NCBI RefSeq assembly: GCF_036924515.1
Contig: NZ_JAZHRR010000001.1
Coordinates: 4,683,001-4,747,000 of the forward strand
Reading direction: 5' to 3'
Length of the DNA: 64,000 nucleotides
DNA from: Bradyrhizobium sp. AZCC 1610
GTDB lineage: Bacteria; Pseudomonadota; Alphaproteobacteria; Rhizobiales; Xanthobacteraceae
Positions 53,840 to 62,355 of this stretch are shown piece after piece (positions within the stretch are counted from its first letter, which is position 1; each line of letters starts with the position of its first letter). Position numbers and translations under genes: made by a program. A model generated the notes under the pieces. The model searched no databases. It was not told where the DNA came from and saw only the letters and a program-made list of their open reading frames with translations.

Positions 53840-55291
53840 ATGTCGCGCCCGGCTTTGGAGGTCGCGGATATCTTCCGCGACCGTGGACCGGCATGGCGCA
53901 GAGCCAATGCCGGCCATGTCAGCCTCGAGCAGTTGAAGGTGATGTCGGCAATCGAGAACTGCCGCACGGCAGCTCTCGGCGGCCATGTTACGCGCTGCGA
54001 GGACTGCGCCTATACGACGATTGCCTACAACTCCTGCCGCAACCGGCACTGCCCGAAGTGCCAGGGCGCCGCCGCGAAGCAATGGCTCGCCGCGCGTGAA
54101 GCCGATCTGTTGCCGGTGCCGTACTATCACGTGGTGTTCACGCTGCCGGCGCCGATCGCCGACATTGCCTACCAGAACAAGGCGGTGATCTACGATCTCT
54201 TGTTCAAGGTCTCGGCCGAGACCATGCTGACGATCGCTGCCGATCCGGAGCATTTGGGTGCCAGGATCGGCATCACCTCCGTGCTGCACACCTGGGGCTC
54301 AGCGATGACTCACCACCCGCATGTTCACATGATCGTCCCAGGCGGCGGCATCTCGCCTGACGGCAAGCGCTGGGTGTCCTGCCGGCCCGGATTCTTCCTC
54401 CCCGTGCGCGTGCTCTCCCGCCTGTTCCGACGGCTGTTCCTGGAGAGGCTCCTTGCCGCACACCAGGCCGGCCTCCTGAAGTTCTTCGGCGATCACGCAG
54501 CCCTCGCCGACCCGCAGGCGTTCGCGGCGTGTCTGGCACCGCTACGCCGAGCCGAATGGGTGGTCTATGCCAAGCGCCCGTTCGGTGGGCCACAGGCCGT
54601 GTTGGCCTATCTGTCCCGCTATACCCACCGTGTCGCCATCGCCAACAGCCGGCTGATCGCCTGCGACCGCGACAGCGTCGCCTTCCGATGGAAGGACTAT
54701 CGTGCCGAAGGTCGTGATCGCCACAATGTCATGACACTGGCCACCAGCGAGTTCATCCGTCGCTTCCTGATCCACGTCCTGCCGCACGGCTTCCACCGCA
54801 TCCGTCACTACGGACTGCTCGCCAGCGGTACCCGCGCCGGCAATATCGCTCAAGCGCGCCGATTGCTCGACGTGCCTGCGGCACAGCCCGAGGTCGAAGA
54901 TAATAGCTGCGCCGAGACCGATGAGCCCAAACCGCTCTCGCACCCGTGCCCTTGCTGCGGCGGCCGCATGGTCATCATCGAGACATTCCATCGCGGCGCC
55001 TCGCCGCGCTTACCGGCCGGCGGTAATCAGGATCGACACATCGTGACCAGAACCGGTTCGCCACGGCATTCCATTGCGCCTCTGCCTCGCCGACTCTCGA
55101 TCGGCCATGACCATGCTCGCCGTTGCGACGCCCGCGGCAACCGACTCGTCGATCAATCTCCGCTGCGCGACCCCAGTTCCGACGATTGCAATCGACCGAC
55201 CGAGTTCGCCACCGCTTCGACCGCTCCCTACAGAGGTAGTCAACGCTCCTCGGCAACACACCGCCAGCGACGAAATCCCCATAGCGACTGA
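53840..55291 (+). CDS. IS91-family Y2 transposase, copy 2, C-terminus extended by frameshift
   Basis: 483 residues. The zinc ribbon, HUH motif (HPHVHMIVPGGGIS), paired tyrosines (YLSRYTHR) and CPCCGGRM ribbon are in one frame, with TGG at the codon that is TAG in copy 1. One extra T at about 55011 (CGCGCTTACC versus CGCGCTACC) removes the natural end AVIRIDTS and adds about 90 Arg/Ser-rich residues. The catalytic core is complete, so this copy may be the active one. Confidence 0.85.
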   Translation: MSRPALEVADIFRDRGPAWRRANAGHVSLEQLKVMSAIENCRTAALGGHVTRCEDCAYTTIAYNSCRNRHCPKCQGAAAKQWLAAREADLLPVPYYHVVFTLPAPIADIAYQNKAVIYDLLFKVSAETMLTIAADPEHLGARIGITSVLHTWGSAMTHHPHVHMIVPGGGISPDGKRWVSCRPGFFLPVRVLSRLFRRLFLERLLAAHQAGLLKFFGDHAALADPQAFAACLAPLRRAEWVVYAKRPFGGPQAVLAYLSRYTHRVAIANSRLIACDRDSVAFRWKDYRAEGRDRHNVMTLATSEFIRRFLIHVLPHGFHRIRHYGLLASGTRAGNIAQARRLLDVPAAQPEVEDNSCAETDEPKPLSHPCPCCGGRMVIIETFHRGASPRLPAGGNQDRHIVTRTGSPRHSIAPLPRRLSIGHDHARRCDARGNRLVDQSPLRDPSSDDCNRPTEFATASTAPYRGSQRSSATHRQRRNPHSD

Positions 55292-55490
55292 CGCGCCACC
55301 TCGCCCGACATCCCGCGGTTTCCTCCCTTGGAGGTTTGCGGACGCCGGCCCCGTGCCCGCGGCGCAATCTTCATGGGGCCGGCATCCGAAAACCTTCACA
55401 AACTCAGAAGTCTGAGTGCGCAACTGGGAAGTCCGCTTTGCCCTCAACAACAGGCATCGTCAGCCAGACCTGTCAGGTCCGAAAAGTGCC

Positions 55491-55709
55491 GATACTGTTG
55501 CAAAAGTCGAAAATCGCACAACCCTAAAAATCTCGCGAAAGTTGATATTTGGACCTCTCCGCTGCTGCGTCGCTTTTCAGCGCCATTACGGAGATCCGTG
55601 ATCGATTTTTGATGAAACGATGTGGTCCCTAACGTCGCGGCTCGTAAAATGCATCGACAGCTCTAAGAATTTTCGTTCGTCACCCCAAAAAGACTTTTGC
55701 AACAGTATC
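55491..55709. mobile_element. MITE-like element with perfect 18-base terminal inverted repeats
   Basis: GATACTGTTGCAAAAGTC (55491-55508) and its exact reverse complement (55692-55709) bound 219 bases with no transposase. TGCC flanks both ends (55487-55490 and 55710-55713), a 4-base target duplication. Removing the element rejoins AAAAGTGCC to ATAAGCGGACATTCC, matching the dispersed repeat at 58341-58358. The ends resemble those of some transposase-bearing ISs with CTGTTGCAAA termini; the parent family is not settled. Confidence 0.75.
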
Positions 55710-55816
55710 TGCCATAAGCGGACATTCCGGCATTCGCATCCTTAGATAGTACGCCATTAACCTAGTATGCTCTCCCAGCTCGCGGGATAGGTCGATTCTG
55801 GATAATTTAAGCCGAC

Positions 55817-56479
55817 ATGACATGGAAATCCTGGTTCACATGGTCCACCGCGACCGTGCTCTTGCTGCTGTACGTTTCGGCCGGCTCCGTGGCGAGCCAG
55901 ACCGACGTGATCAGCGTCAGGCTTGAGCCAGGCTACTCGACGCAACTGCACATCTTTTGACTCGCCGAAGACGTGCTGCGGATGCGACTGGAATTCAAGG
56001 TTGGCGATAAACCCAGGCCCGAACTGGGCAATCACAGCTTCCGCGAGGATTGGACTAAGACGGGGCTTCTGAAGCTCATCAATCCGGGCAGTGCCGTTCG
56101 CATCGCTGCATTCATGCCGAACGCAACGCCCATCACCTATGAGGCGATGCCTAACAGTGTTGCCTCTCCGCCATCATCGGCGGTTCGGGACCTAACGCCT
56201 GGTGTATCAATCTCGCCAGGTGTGTGGCAGTGGCCGCCAACCAGGAGCGGACTTGTGCTTCACCGCGGTGTGAATGTCGTCAATATCGAAGTCGTCGCCG
56301 CCGAACGACCGCTCGAAGGAGAAGACGTTGAGCTGAGGGTCATGCCCGCACTTGGCTTCAAAAACGGCATGCCGAACGTTGCGTGGCTTTGGTTTTGGTA
56401 CCTGTGGCCGTTCCTCTTAGTCGTCCAAGCGTTTTGGGCCTTCGCGCTTGTTAGGTGGCGCCGCCAGCCCGGCGAATAA
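55817..56479 (+). pseudogene. Membrane-anchored hypothetical protein with an in-frame TGA
   Basis: From ATG 55817 the frame gives MTWKSWFTWSTATVLLLYVS, an N-terminal membrane segment, then DVISVRLEPGYSTQLHIF and TGA at 55958-55960. The same frame resumes at once (LAEDVLRMRLEFKVGDKPRP...) to 56479, ending in a hydrophobic helix (LWFWYLWPFLLVVQAFWAFA). A single nonsense change, perhaps of a Trp codon, splits a roughly 220-residue protein. Not recognised; topology suggests a periplasmic domain between two membrane helices. Confidence 0.65.
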
Positions 56480-56490
56480 CTACTGATGCT

Positions 56491-56600
56491 AATGTCCGAT
56501 TTGGGTCAAAAGCGTCGGTTTGGCCATGCGCCGATCACTTCCGATCTACCCCGATAAGCGGACAATTTCAGAACCGGTCGGCAGGTCGCAAAGTACCATG
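56491..56600. repeat. Dispersed intergenic repeat (GTCCGC family), long copy A
   Basis: It begins AATGTCCGATTTGGGTCAAA and later contains CTACCCCGATAAGCGGAC and GGTCGGCAGGTCGCAAAGTA. The order of blocks is the same as in 58244-58354, so the two are copies of one element of about 110 bases. Shorter copies are scattered through the window. Confidence 0.75.
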
Positions 56601-56678
56601 AGCGGACTCTTCGCTTTATTGAGCGCAACAGATCAGTTCGTCGGAGACAGGTCCCCGACCACCAAGCTTACGAGCTAA

Positions 56679-57995
56679 CTATCGGTGTCCCGCAGCAAAC
56701 AGCCTGACGCTTTCTTCCAGGCCTTTCAGGCGGTGGCTACCTTCATCGCGAAAGCGAATGTTTGATCCTGCGACAAGGTCACGGACGGTGCTCGATACGA
56801 GAACCTGTCCAGGCTGTGCCATCGCCGCAATGCGCGATGCGATGTGGACTGCAATACCGCTTAGGTCATTGTCCGTCATTTCGACTTCGCCCGTGTGAAG
56901 TCCGGCCCTCACCTGCAAGCCAAGGTCCTCAACGGCCTCGCTTATGGCCAGCGAACACCTGATTGATCGCGCCGGACCATCAAACGTGATGAGAAACCCA
57001 TCTCCGGTCGTTTTCACCTCGCGCCCGCGATGGTGTAGAATCTCTCGCCGTACGATCTCATTGTGTCGATCGAGTAAGTCATGCCAGGCCCTATCCCCAA
57101 TTGCTTCCGCTCTCTTTGTCGAGCCTACGATGTCGGTAAACAGAACGGTGGCAAGCACACGGTCGGGCTCTGGTGTATGCCGCGACCCCGTCAAGAACTC
57201 CTCGACCTCGTCCACCACCCGTTCCGTGTTGCCGACCCACAGCAAATGATCATTTCCAGGCAACTCGACGTATTTCGCGTTTGGGATTTGATTAGCCAAG
57301 AACCGCCCCGCTTCAACGTTAACATTAGCATCTCCTTCTCGATGCACAATAAGCGTGGGCACTTGGATTGACGGAAGGATTGGGCGAATGTCGATTTCAC
57401 TATTCATGCGAATGAGTGCAGTGGCCGACGACGGGCTCGCACTGAGTCGTTCGAAGCGTGCGTAGCGTCGCTTGCACGCGTCGTCAGAGAGCAGACTAGG
57501 GGCAAACAGAGCAAGGCTTTGACCCGTCCCCCAGTTTTTCTCCAAACTTTCAAGAAATGCCTCAAGTTGATCTGGGGGCATAACCCACGAGAGGAAGTGG
57601 CTAAAGGCACCATACAAGGCCAACGCCCGGGTGCGGTCCGGATAAGTGGCTGCAAACAGCATTGACATCGCGCCGCCCTCCGAGGCGCCGAAAAGACCCG
57701 CCTGGCGCGAGCCAACTGCATCCATCACTGCGCGCACATCGTCCATTCGCTCTTCAAGTGTTGGCACCCCCCCTATTCGGTCGGATAGTCCGGTACCCCG
57801 CTTGTCAAACAAGATAAGGCGCGAGAAGGCAGCGAGGCGGGTCCAGACCTGAGCCCGGACCGGATCTTCCCATGCCAGATCGAGGTTGGAAATAAAGCCA
57901 GGAACAAACACGAGATCGAAGGGTCCGTCCCCCACGACCTGATAAGCGATGCGAACGTGACCGCTCTTGGCGTATAGAGTGTCCGGAACCAGCAT
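56679..57995 (-). CDS. Alpha/beta hydrolase fused to a class III adenylate cyclase
   Basis: The start ATG 57995 has GGAGG 5 bases upstream; 438 residues. The hydrolase domain covers about 1-255 (LVFVPGFISNLDLAWED, LFDKRGTGLSDR, nucleophile elbow GLFGASEGGAMS, and HREGDANVNVEAGR with PGNDHLLWVG near the acid/His positions). The cyclase domain covers about 275-430 (VLFTDIVGSTKRAEAIGDRA, GREVKTTGDGFLITFDGPAR, LSGIAVHIASRIAAMAQPGQ). The fusion type is known in rhizobia and mycobacteria. cAMP synthesis could be tied to ligand binding or hydrolysis by the N-terminal domain (inference). Confidence 0.92.
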   Translation of the reverse strand: MLVPDTLYAKSGHVRIAYQVVGDGPFDLVFVPGFISNLDLAWEDPVRAQVWTRLAAFSRLILFDKRGTGLSDRIGGVPTLEERMDDVRAVMDAVGSRQAGLFGASEGGAMSMLFAATYPDRTRALALYGAFSHFLSWVMPPDQLEAFLESLEKNWGTGQSLALFAPSLLSDDACKRRYARFERLSASPSSATALIRMNSEIDIRPILPSIQVPTLIVHREGDANVNVEAGRFLANQIPNAKYVELPGNDHLLWVGNTERVVDEVEEFLTGSRHTPEPDRVLATVLFTDIVGSTKRAEAIGDRAWHDLLDRHNEIVRREILHHRGREVKTTGDGFLITFDGPARSIRCSLAISEAVEDLGLQVRAGLHTGEVEMTDNDLSGIAVHIASRIAAMAQPGQVLVSSTVRDLVAGSNIRFRDEGSHRLKGLEESVRLFAAGHR

Positions 57996-58029
57996 CAGGA
58001 CCTCCGTGCGAGGCGAGAGGCCTTCGAAC

Positions 58030-58227
58030 TTACCACTTTCCGACGCAGTTACCACACTGCGCTTGGCCTAAGATCAGCCGTACTACTGGATAGTCATAGG
58101 CCAACAGCGCCACGACAGCCGCGCGACTATCCGGAGGGCAGGCTTGGAACGAATGATCCAGCTGCCCTGACAATGCGCCCCCCAAAAAGAGTCCGAGGAG
58201 CGACGATAAAGACCGCGCTTGAGCCAC
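58030..58227 (-). CDS. Possible small exported protein
   Basis: ATG 58227 opens MAQARSLSSLLGLFLGGALS, a signal-like stretch, then 45 residues with two Cys pairs-like positions (FQACPP, QAQCGNCVGKW). No ribosome site is obvious and the frame overlaps an upstream start option of the fused cyclase gene. Treated as tentative. Confidence 0.25.
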   Translation of the reverse strand: MAQARSLSSLLGLFLGGALSGQLDHSFQACPPDSRAAVVALLAYDYPVVRLILGQAQCGNCVGKW

Positions 58228-58243
58228 GGTATGGATCAGGCTG

Positions 58244-58354
58244 CACGTCCGCTTGGGGTCAAAAGCGTCGTTTTCACCGTCCGACGAAGACTTCCGGTGT
58301 ACCCCGGTGAACGGACATCGTCAGGGCCGGTCGGCAAGTCTCAAAAGTGCCAGA
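58244..58354. repeat. Dispersed intergenic repeat (GTCCGC family), long copy B
   Basis: Copy of 56491-56600: ACGTCCGCTTGGGGTCAAAA, GTGTACCCCGGTGAACGGAC, GGCCGGTCGGCAAGTCTCAA. Together with copy A it flanks the fused cyclase gene. The segment 58355-58618 has no recognised gene. Confidence 0.75.
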
Positions 58355-58618
58355 GGCGGTCATTCCCGGGATGCCTGTTTTTGACCCATCTCAAACGACA
58401 CGGAAAATCAGGTTTAGTTCTCGGCCATGCAGCTCGCCATGCAAACGATAGGAGAATACGAGGTCATCTGCGCCGAACTCATCGACGATGTGCATTCCCT
58501 TTGTGCCAGTATTCAGAAAACCATCTGGTCACCATGGCTTTGTTATCTTGATTTGCAAGATGCCGGCGCTACTTTCGTGCTTTCGCAACGCCTTCACCAA
58601 CTGGGCTTTCACCCGAGG

Positions 58619-59545
58619 TCAACGCGGGTAAATAACTCGCGGCAACTCCGACGCTGCTTTAGTTGTTCCGCAGAGGCTACGGCCTAGCAGGTGGCGGTGA
58701 AGAAACTCAATCTCATCCGCGACCACTGCCTCGTGGGACGGCCCATCGTAGATGTCGAAATGATCGACACCTGGATAGATGCGGAGCTCACCTTTCGGGG
58801 CTTGGCGCGCGGCCTCAATTGCAGGTCCCGGCTTGGCAACCTGATCGTCCGTAGCGATGCAAACCAGCCAGGGACAGTGAAGCGAGGCGGCATGTCGGAT
58901 GGGACTATACGGAGGACCTAGCAGCCAAGACGCCGAGACGCGGCTCCGCCATCGAGATTCCTCACCGATTGCGACAACACGACGCCAACCAACCTCAGCT
59001 CCGGGCGCGCTAATGAATGCCGCCTCATGGGGCTGACCAACGGAAGCCAAATAACGACCTTCGGCTGCTGCAGCCTTCATTTCCTCCACGACGTGCTGAG
59101 GTTTGGTGTAGGTCTGGGTGTCCCTGTCCAGATATGGAACCTGGCTGATAACCGCGGCCACCTGGAGGTCCTCCGCTGCCGCGGCGAGCGCGTTGCCCCC
59201 GGCCAACGAGGAGCCAAACGTCGCCACGCGTCCGGCATCGATATCGGGTAGAGAACGAGCAAACGCGATGGCAGCGCGCCAGTCTTCCAACTGAAGAGAA
59301 GGCTCGAATAGATCCGGCTCGCCCGTGCTGTCGCCAAAGCCTCGATAATCGAAAACGAGCGCCGCGATACCGGCGGCCGCAAACCGTTCGGCGAACGCGC
59401 CAAGACGGTCTCGGCGTGTGCCGGTCAATCCGTGGGCCATGACGATGATAGGTCTCGCCCCTTTTTCCGCCACCACGGGGTAGAACCACGCAGCACATGT
59501 ATCATGGCCGGAGGCGAACGTTAATTCTTTGCGACTCATACTCAT
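58619..59545 (-). CDS. Alpha/beta hydrolase
   Basis: ATG 59545 (MSMSRKELTFASGHDTCAAW) has GGAGG 9 bases upstream; 308 residues. Oxyanion block VMAHGLTGTRRDRLGAFAER, strand VFDYRGFGDSTGEPD, nucleophile elbow FGSSLAGGNALAAA (Ser), acid region CIATDDQVAKPGPA and catalytic His in VDHFDIYDG. The family includes dienelactone-hydrolase-like and peptidase S15-like esterases; substrate unknown. The C-terminal 22 residues after HRHLL look like an added tail. Confidence 0.88.
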   Translation of the reverse strand: MSMSRKELTFASGHDTCAAWFYPVVAEKGARPIIVMAHGLTGTRRDRLGAFAERFAAAGIAALVFDYRGFGDSTGEPDLFEPSLQLEDWRAAIAFARSLPDIDAGRVATFGSSLAGGNALAAAAEDLQVAAVISQVPYLDRDTQTYTKPQHVVEEMKAAAAEGRYLASVGQPHEAAFISAPGAEVGWRRVVAIGEESRWRSRVSASWLLGPPYSPIRHAASLHCPWLVCIATDDQVAKPGPAIEAARQAPKGELRIYPGVDHFDIYDGPSHEAVVADEIEFLHRHLLGRSLCGTTKAASELPRVIYPR

Positions 59546-59671
59546 TGAGCTTGTCCTCCTTGTTTTTAATAACGCCGCTTGTGGCCACCAAGCAGCGAAC
59601 CGAACCGGGGAATGACCCCGGTCCGACTCGTTTCTGCTACCAACATCGTCGGAGATGGCCATCACGATTGA

Positions 59672-60120
59672 CTAGGCCGCGCGCAAGATGTTGAGCTGTT
59701 GCAGCGCGGTCGCGCCGTCGTCCAGGCCGACCTCTTCCGCGATTTTGCCGCTCTCGACGCGGAGCACGGTAATTCCGGTGAAGCGCATTTTCCGACCAGA
59801 AGCTGCCGGCAATGATCCGATGATGAAGTCATCGAAAGCAGAGCCGGTGTGTGTACCCCGCCTTCCCAGCGACCGACGACGTAATCGCCTTCCGCGATCA
59901 AGTCCGCAGCGCCCCAGAAGTTGAGATCTGGAAACGCATTGCGGAATCCAATCATGAATTCCTTCACGTCCTTGCGACCGCGGCGCGGCTCATGCAGCGA
60001 ATACTGCAACAGTATGTCAGGCGCAGCCAGCTCGTCGACGATATCGGGGTTCCAGGGATTGCCCCAGAACTCCTTGAACCAACGGCCTACAACAGCTTTG
60101 TTTTTTTCTTCCTTCGACAT
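59672..60120 (-). pseudogene. SnoaL-like/ester cyclase protein with one frameshift
   Basis: From ATG 60120: VVGRWFKEFWGNPWNPDIVD, ELAAPDILLQYSLHEPRRGR, VKEFMIGFRNAFPDLNFWGA and VGRWEGG. The expected continuation AFDDFIIGSLPAASGRKMRF, TGITVLRVESGKIAEEVGLD then DGATALQQLNILRAA to TAG (59672) is in the next frame. One G seems missing in GGCGGGG(G)T near 59850. Joined, about 150 residues of the NTF2-like fold remain complete. A sequencing error in a G-run is possible. Confidence 0.8.
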
Positions 60121-60539
60121 TCGCAGCTCCTTCTCTATTGTGCCCCACAGTTCGCAAGCGAAACGTACGCCGCGGCCTTCAGCGGTAAACTCAGATTCGC
60201 CTCCAAATTCTTGCCGCGTGACATCGTCCCTCTCACCTAGTGCACGACTGATGTTCCAACCACCCGTTTTCCGACGCGAGAAGAATATCGTTTCCGCCCA
60301 TCGTGCCTTTCACGGCTAACGCGGATAACTGCTGTCCCGGAGTGAGTCATCAGTCAACGCAGAAGCACGCATCCCTTCTTTCCTCTGATTGGCACCAACC
60401 AAACAGAAGCGAGGTGTTGCGCGTTCCGTGCCACTTGGCGACGGCAGCCATATTGAATTTGGTAAGGCGCGGTGGGCGACAATAGCGCCCGATCCACCGC
60501 CATTCACGTGGGCGGCGCGCCCACGTTTCTATTGCTTCC
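60121..60539. other. 419-base gap without a supported gene
   Basis: Both strands read; frames here lack any recognised family and the plus-strand DNA upstream of 60540 does not extend the binding-protein fragment. Probably the eroded 5' part of that gene or intergenic DNA. Confidence 0.35.
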
Positions 60540-60785
60540 GAAATCTGCCGATGGTGTGTTTGGAAACGCCAAATCTTTCGCGTGGCCTCGTCGGCTACGG
60601 CGCATCGATCTATAAGATACCGCGTCGAACCGGTTATTTCGTCATGAAGATTCTGGATGGCGCGGACCCCTCCAATCTGCCCATCGAACAACCGACCGGA
60701 CTTGAGCTGATCATCAACCTCAAAATAGCTTGGTACTGAAATCCCTGCGACGCTGCTTTCCCGAGCTGACCGGGTGATCGAATAA
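60540..60785 (+). pseudogene. 3' fragment of an ABC-type binding-protein gene
   Basis: The plus strand reads RGLVGYGASIYKIPRRTGYF, VMKILDGADPSNLPIEQPTG, LELIINLKIAW, then after a frame change EIPATLLSRADRVIE and TAA 60783-60785. This is the conserved tail of a Bradyrhizobium-abundant substrate-binding family (G-A-x-P-x-D-L-P-V-E-Q-P-T, LVINLKTA, ARADEVIE). The N-terminal three quarters are absent. A smaller tail is at 41040. Confidence 0.75.
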
Positions 60786-60914
60786 GCTGCTTCACGTCCG
60801 AAACGGCATCACAAATTTGCCGAATGACCCGCCGCCAATAGCGGAAGTCCGACGTCATCGATCACTTCGTCCGTGCAGGCGAGCAAAGTTGACGCCTGAG
60901 CGGCGCAACGCTGA

Positions 60915-61196
60915 CTAGTCGCTCGGCTGCTCGATCATTCCGGTGCGCTGAAAATACGACATGAGCATCTGGCAAATTAGCGCCCACGAAGTGCCGAAGC
61001 ACCAGCCCGCCAACACATCGCTCGGATAATGAACTCCGAGATATATGCGGCTGACTCCGACCAGCAGGGCAAGGATCGCGGCGGTCATTATAAGATGGAT
61101 GCGAACAGAGCGGGAAGCTTGCGTTTGAGCAAGCATCAAGCCGAGCGTCAGATAACAGACAGCCGAAATCGCTGCGTGCCCGCTCGGAAAGCTTGT
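60915..61196 (-). pseudogene. PAP2-family phosphatase, C-terminal fragment
   Basis: From about 61196 the minus strand reads FPSGHAAISAVCYLTLGLML then MTAAILALLVGVSRIYLGVH and YPSDVLAGWCFGTSWAL. The PAP2 motifs PSGH and S-R-x-x-x-x-x-H-x-x-x-D are complete, but motif 1 and the first membrane helices are missing. It is joined to the 3'-truncated dctP gene in another frame, so a deletion fused the two. Confidence 0.8.
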
Positions 61197-62079
61197 TGAT
61201 CGTCATGCCGCGAGACTTCAATTGCTGCTCGACTTCTTCCTCTAGCCTCAGGATCTGACGCGATGTCTCCTCTCCGGCTCGATCGGCCTCTTCCACCAGC
61301 GCGTCCTGATACTCCTTCGGCAGGCTGTCGAACCATTTGGCGCCGACGACTTCGAAGTTGATCAGCATGATGTGCCTTGTCTCATTCGCGACTTTAAGCA
61401 CCTCGTAGAAGCGGCCACCCGGAATGTTGTTGTAAACCAGCTCGACACCATCGATCGCCCGCTGCTGCAGTCCCGGGTACATATCGCCGAATGCCATCGC
61501 TACCGGAACGGCACCGAGCGCGCGTATCGACTCTTGCCAAATTGGCGCCGGCGGCGTGCGGATGCGCAGGCCCTTCAGATCGTCCGGCGTCTTTATCGGC
61601 TTGTTCGTAAAGAAATGTCGATAGCCTTGCACCCAGTTGAAAGACACCACCTTGAGCCCGAACTTGGTCGCGAGTTCTTCCTGCCATTTTGCGACGGTCG
61701 GCGCTTTGCGCAGCTTGGCAACCTCTTCCAGCGTCTCGGCGAAATAAGGTCCGTTCATCACGGCGATGCCGGGAACGTAGTTTCCCATACGCGCGGCGTC
61801 GGTGTTCTGGCCGATATTGGCTCCCTGCCTGATCTGCTCGATGATGTCTTCCTCGAGACCCAGTTGCGCGGAATGGAAGACATCGATCTTGAGGCCGCCA
61901 TTGGTGCGCTGCTCGACGGCTTTGGCCCACTTCAGGAAGCCATCGTGGTATGGCTCCTTCGGGCCAAGCACGTGATTGAATTTTAGCGTGAATGTTTTCG
62001 GTGCCTGAGCCAAAACATTCGAACAGTCGAGCGCCCACAGGCCGAGCGCAGCACACGTGATCACAGCCAAATTCTTCAT
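61197..62079 (-). pseudogene. TRAP transporter solute receptor (DctP type), C-terminally truncated
   Basis: ATG 62079 has GGGAGG upstream. Signal peptide MKNLAVITCAALGLWALDCS, then TFTLKFNHVLGPKEPYHDGF, LKWAKAVEQRTNGGLKIDVF, the Arg-containing binding region TPDDLKGLRIRTPPAPIWQE and AFGDMYPGLQQRAIDGVE. It is lost after MTINKL; the frame then runs through PAP2 DNA to 60862. About 30 residues of the family end are missing. No dctQM genes are present. Confidence 0.82.
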
Positions 62080-62355
62080 CACATCCTCCCTGCGGCTTTG
62101 TGCCGGCGTGCCGTCCCGTGCCTCCCGTCTTTTTCTTGCGGCGGCCATTCTGACGACGGCTTGCCGCCGAGGCCGATGCTAAACCGAATGAAAGCAGGTG
62201 GACCTTGCTTTCTCATACCGTGAAACAGCGCGATAACCACCGCGAGGGTAAATTCCGCCGAGGCGAAGTCCGTTCCACGGCCGGTCAATGCTCCGGGAAA
62301 GATGCGGACCAGAATATTGTCCGCGGCTGAGGAACCGCCGCCGGGGACGGGTACT

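Larger units (their letters stand above)
52827..55402 (+). mobile_element. IS91-family element, copy 2 (with tyrosine recombinase)
   Basis: Direct repeat of 13742-16316, 39,085 bases away and in the same orientation. Four differences were noticed: K/Q in the recombinase, TGG instead of TAG in the transposase, one extra T near 55011, and a third-region substitution (CGCCCGACATCCC versus CGCCCAACATCCC). Confidence 0.9.

Noticed and set aside
58427..58687. An 86-codon plus-strand frame next to repeat copy B
   Set aside because: No family, and it overlaps the 3' end of the convergent alpha/beta hydrolase gene; composition not convincing.
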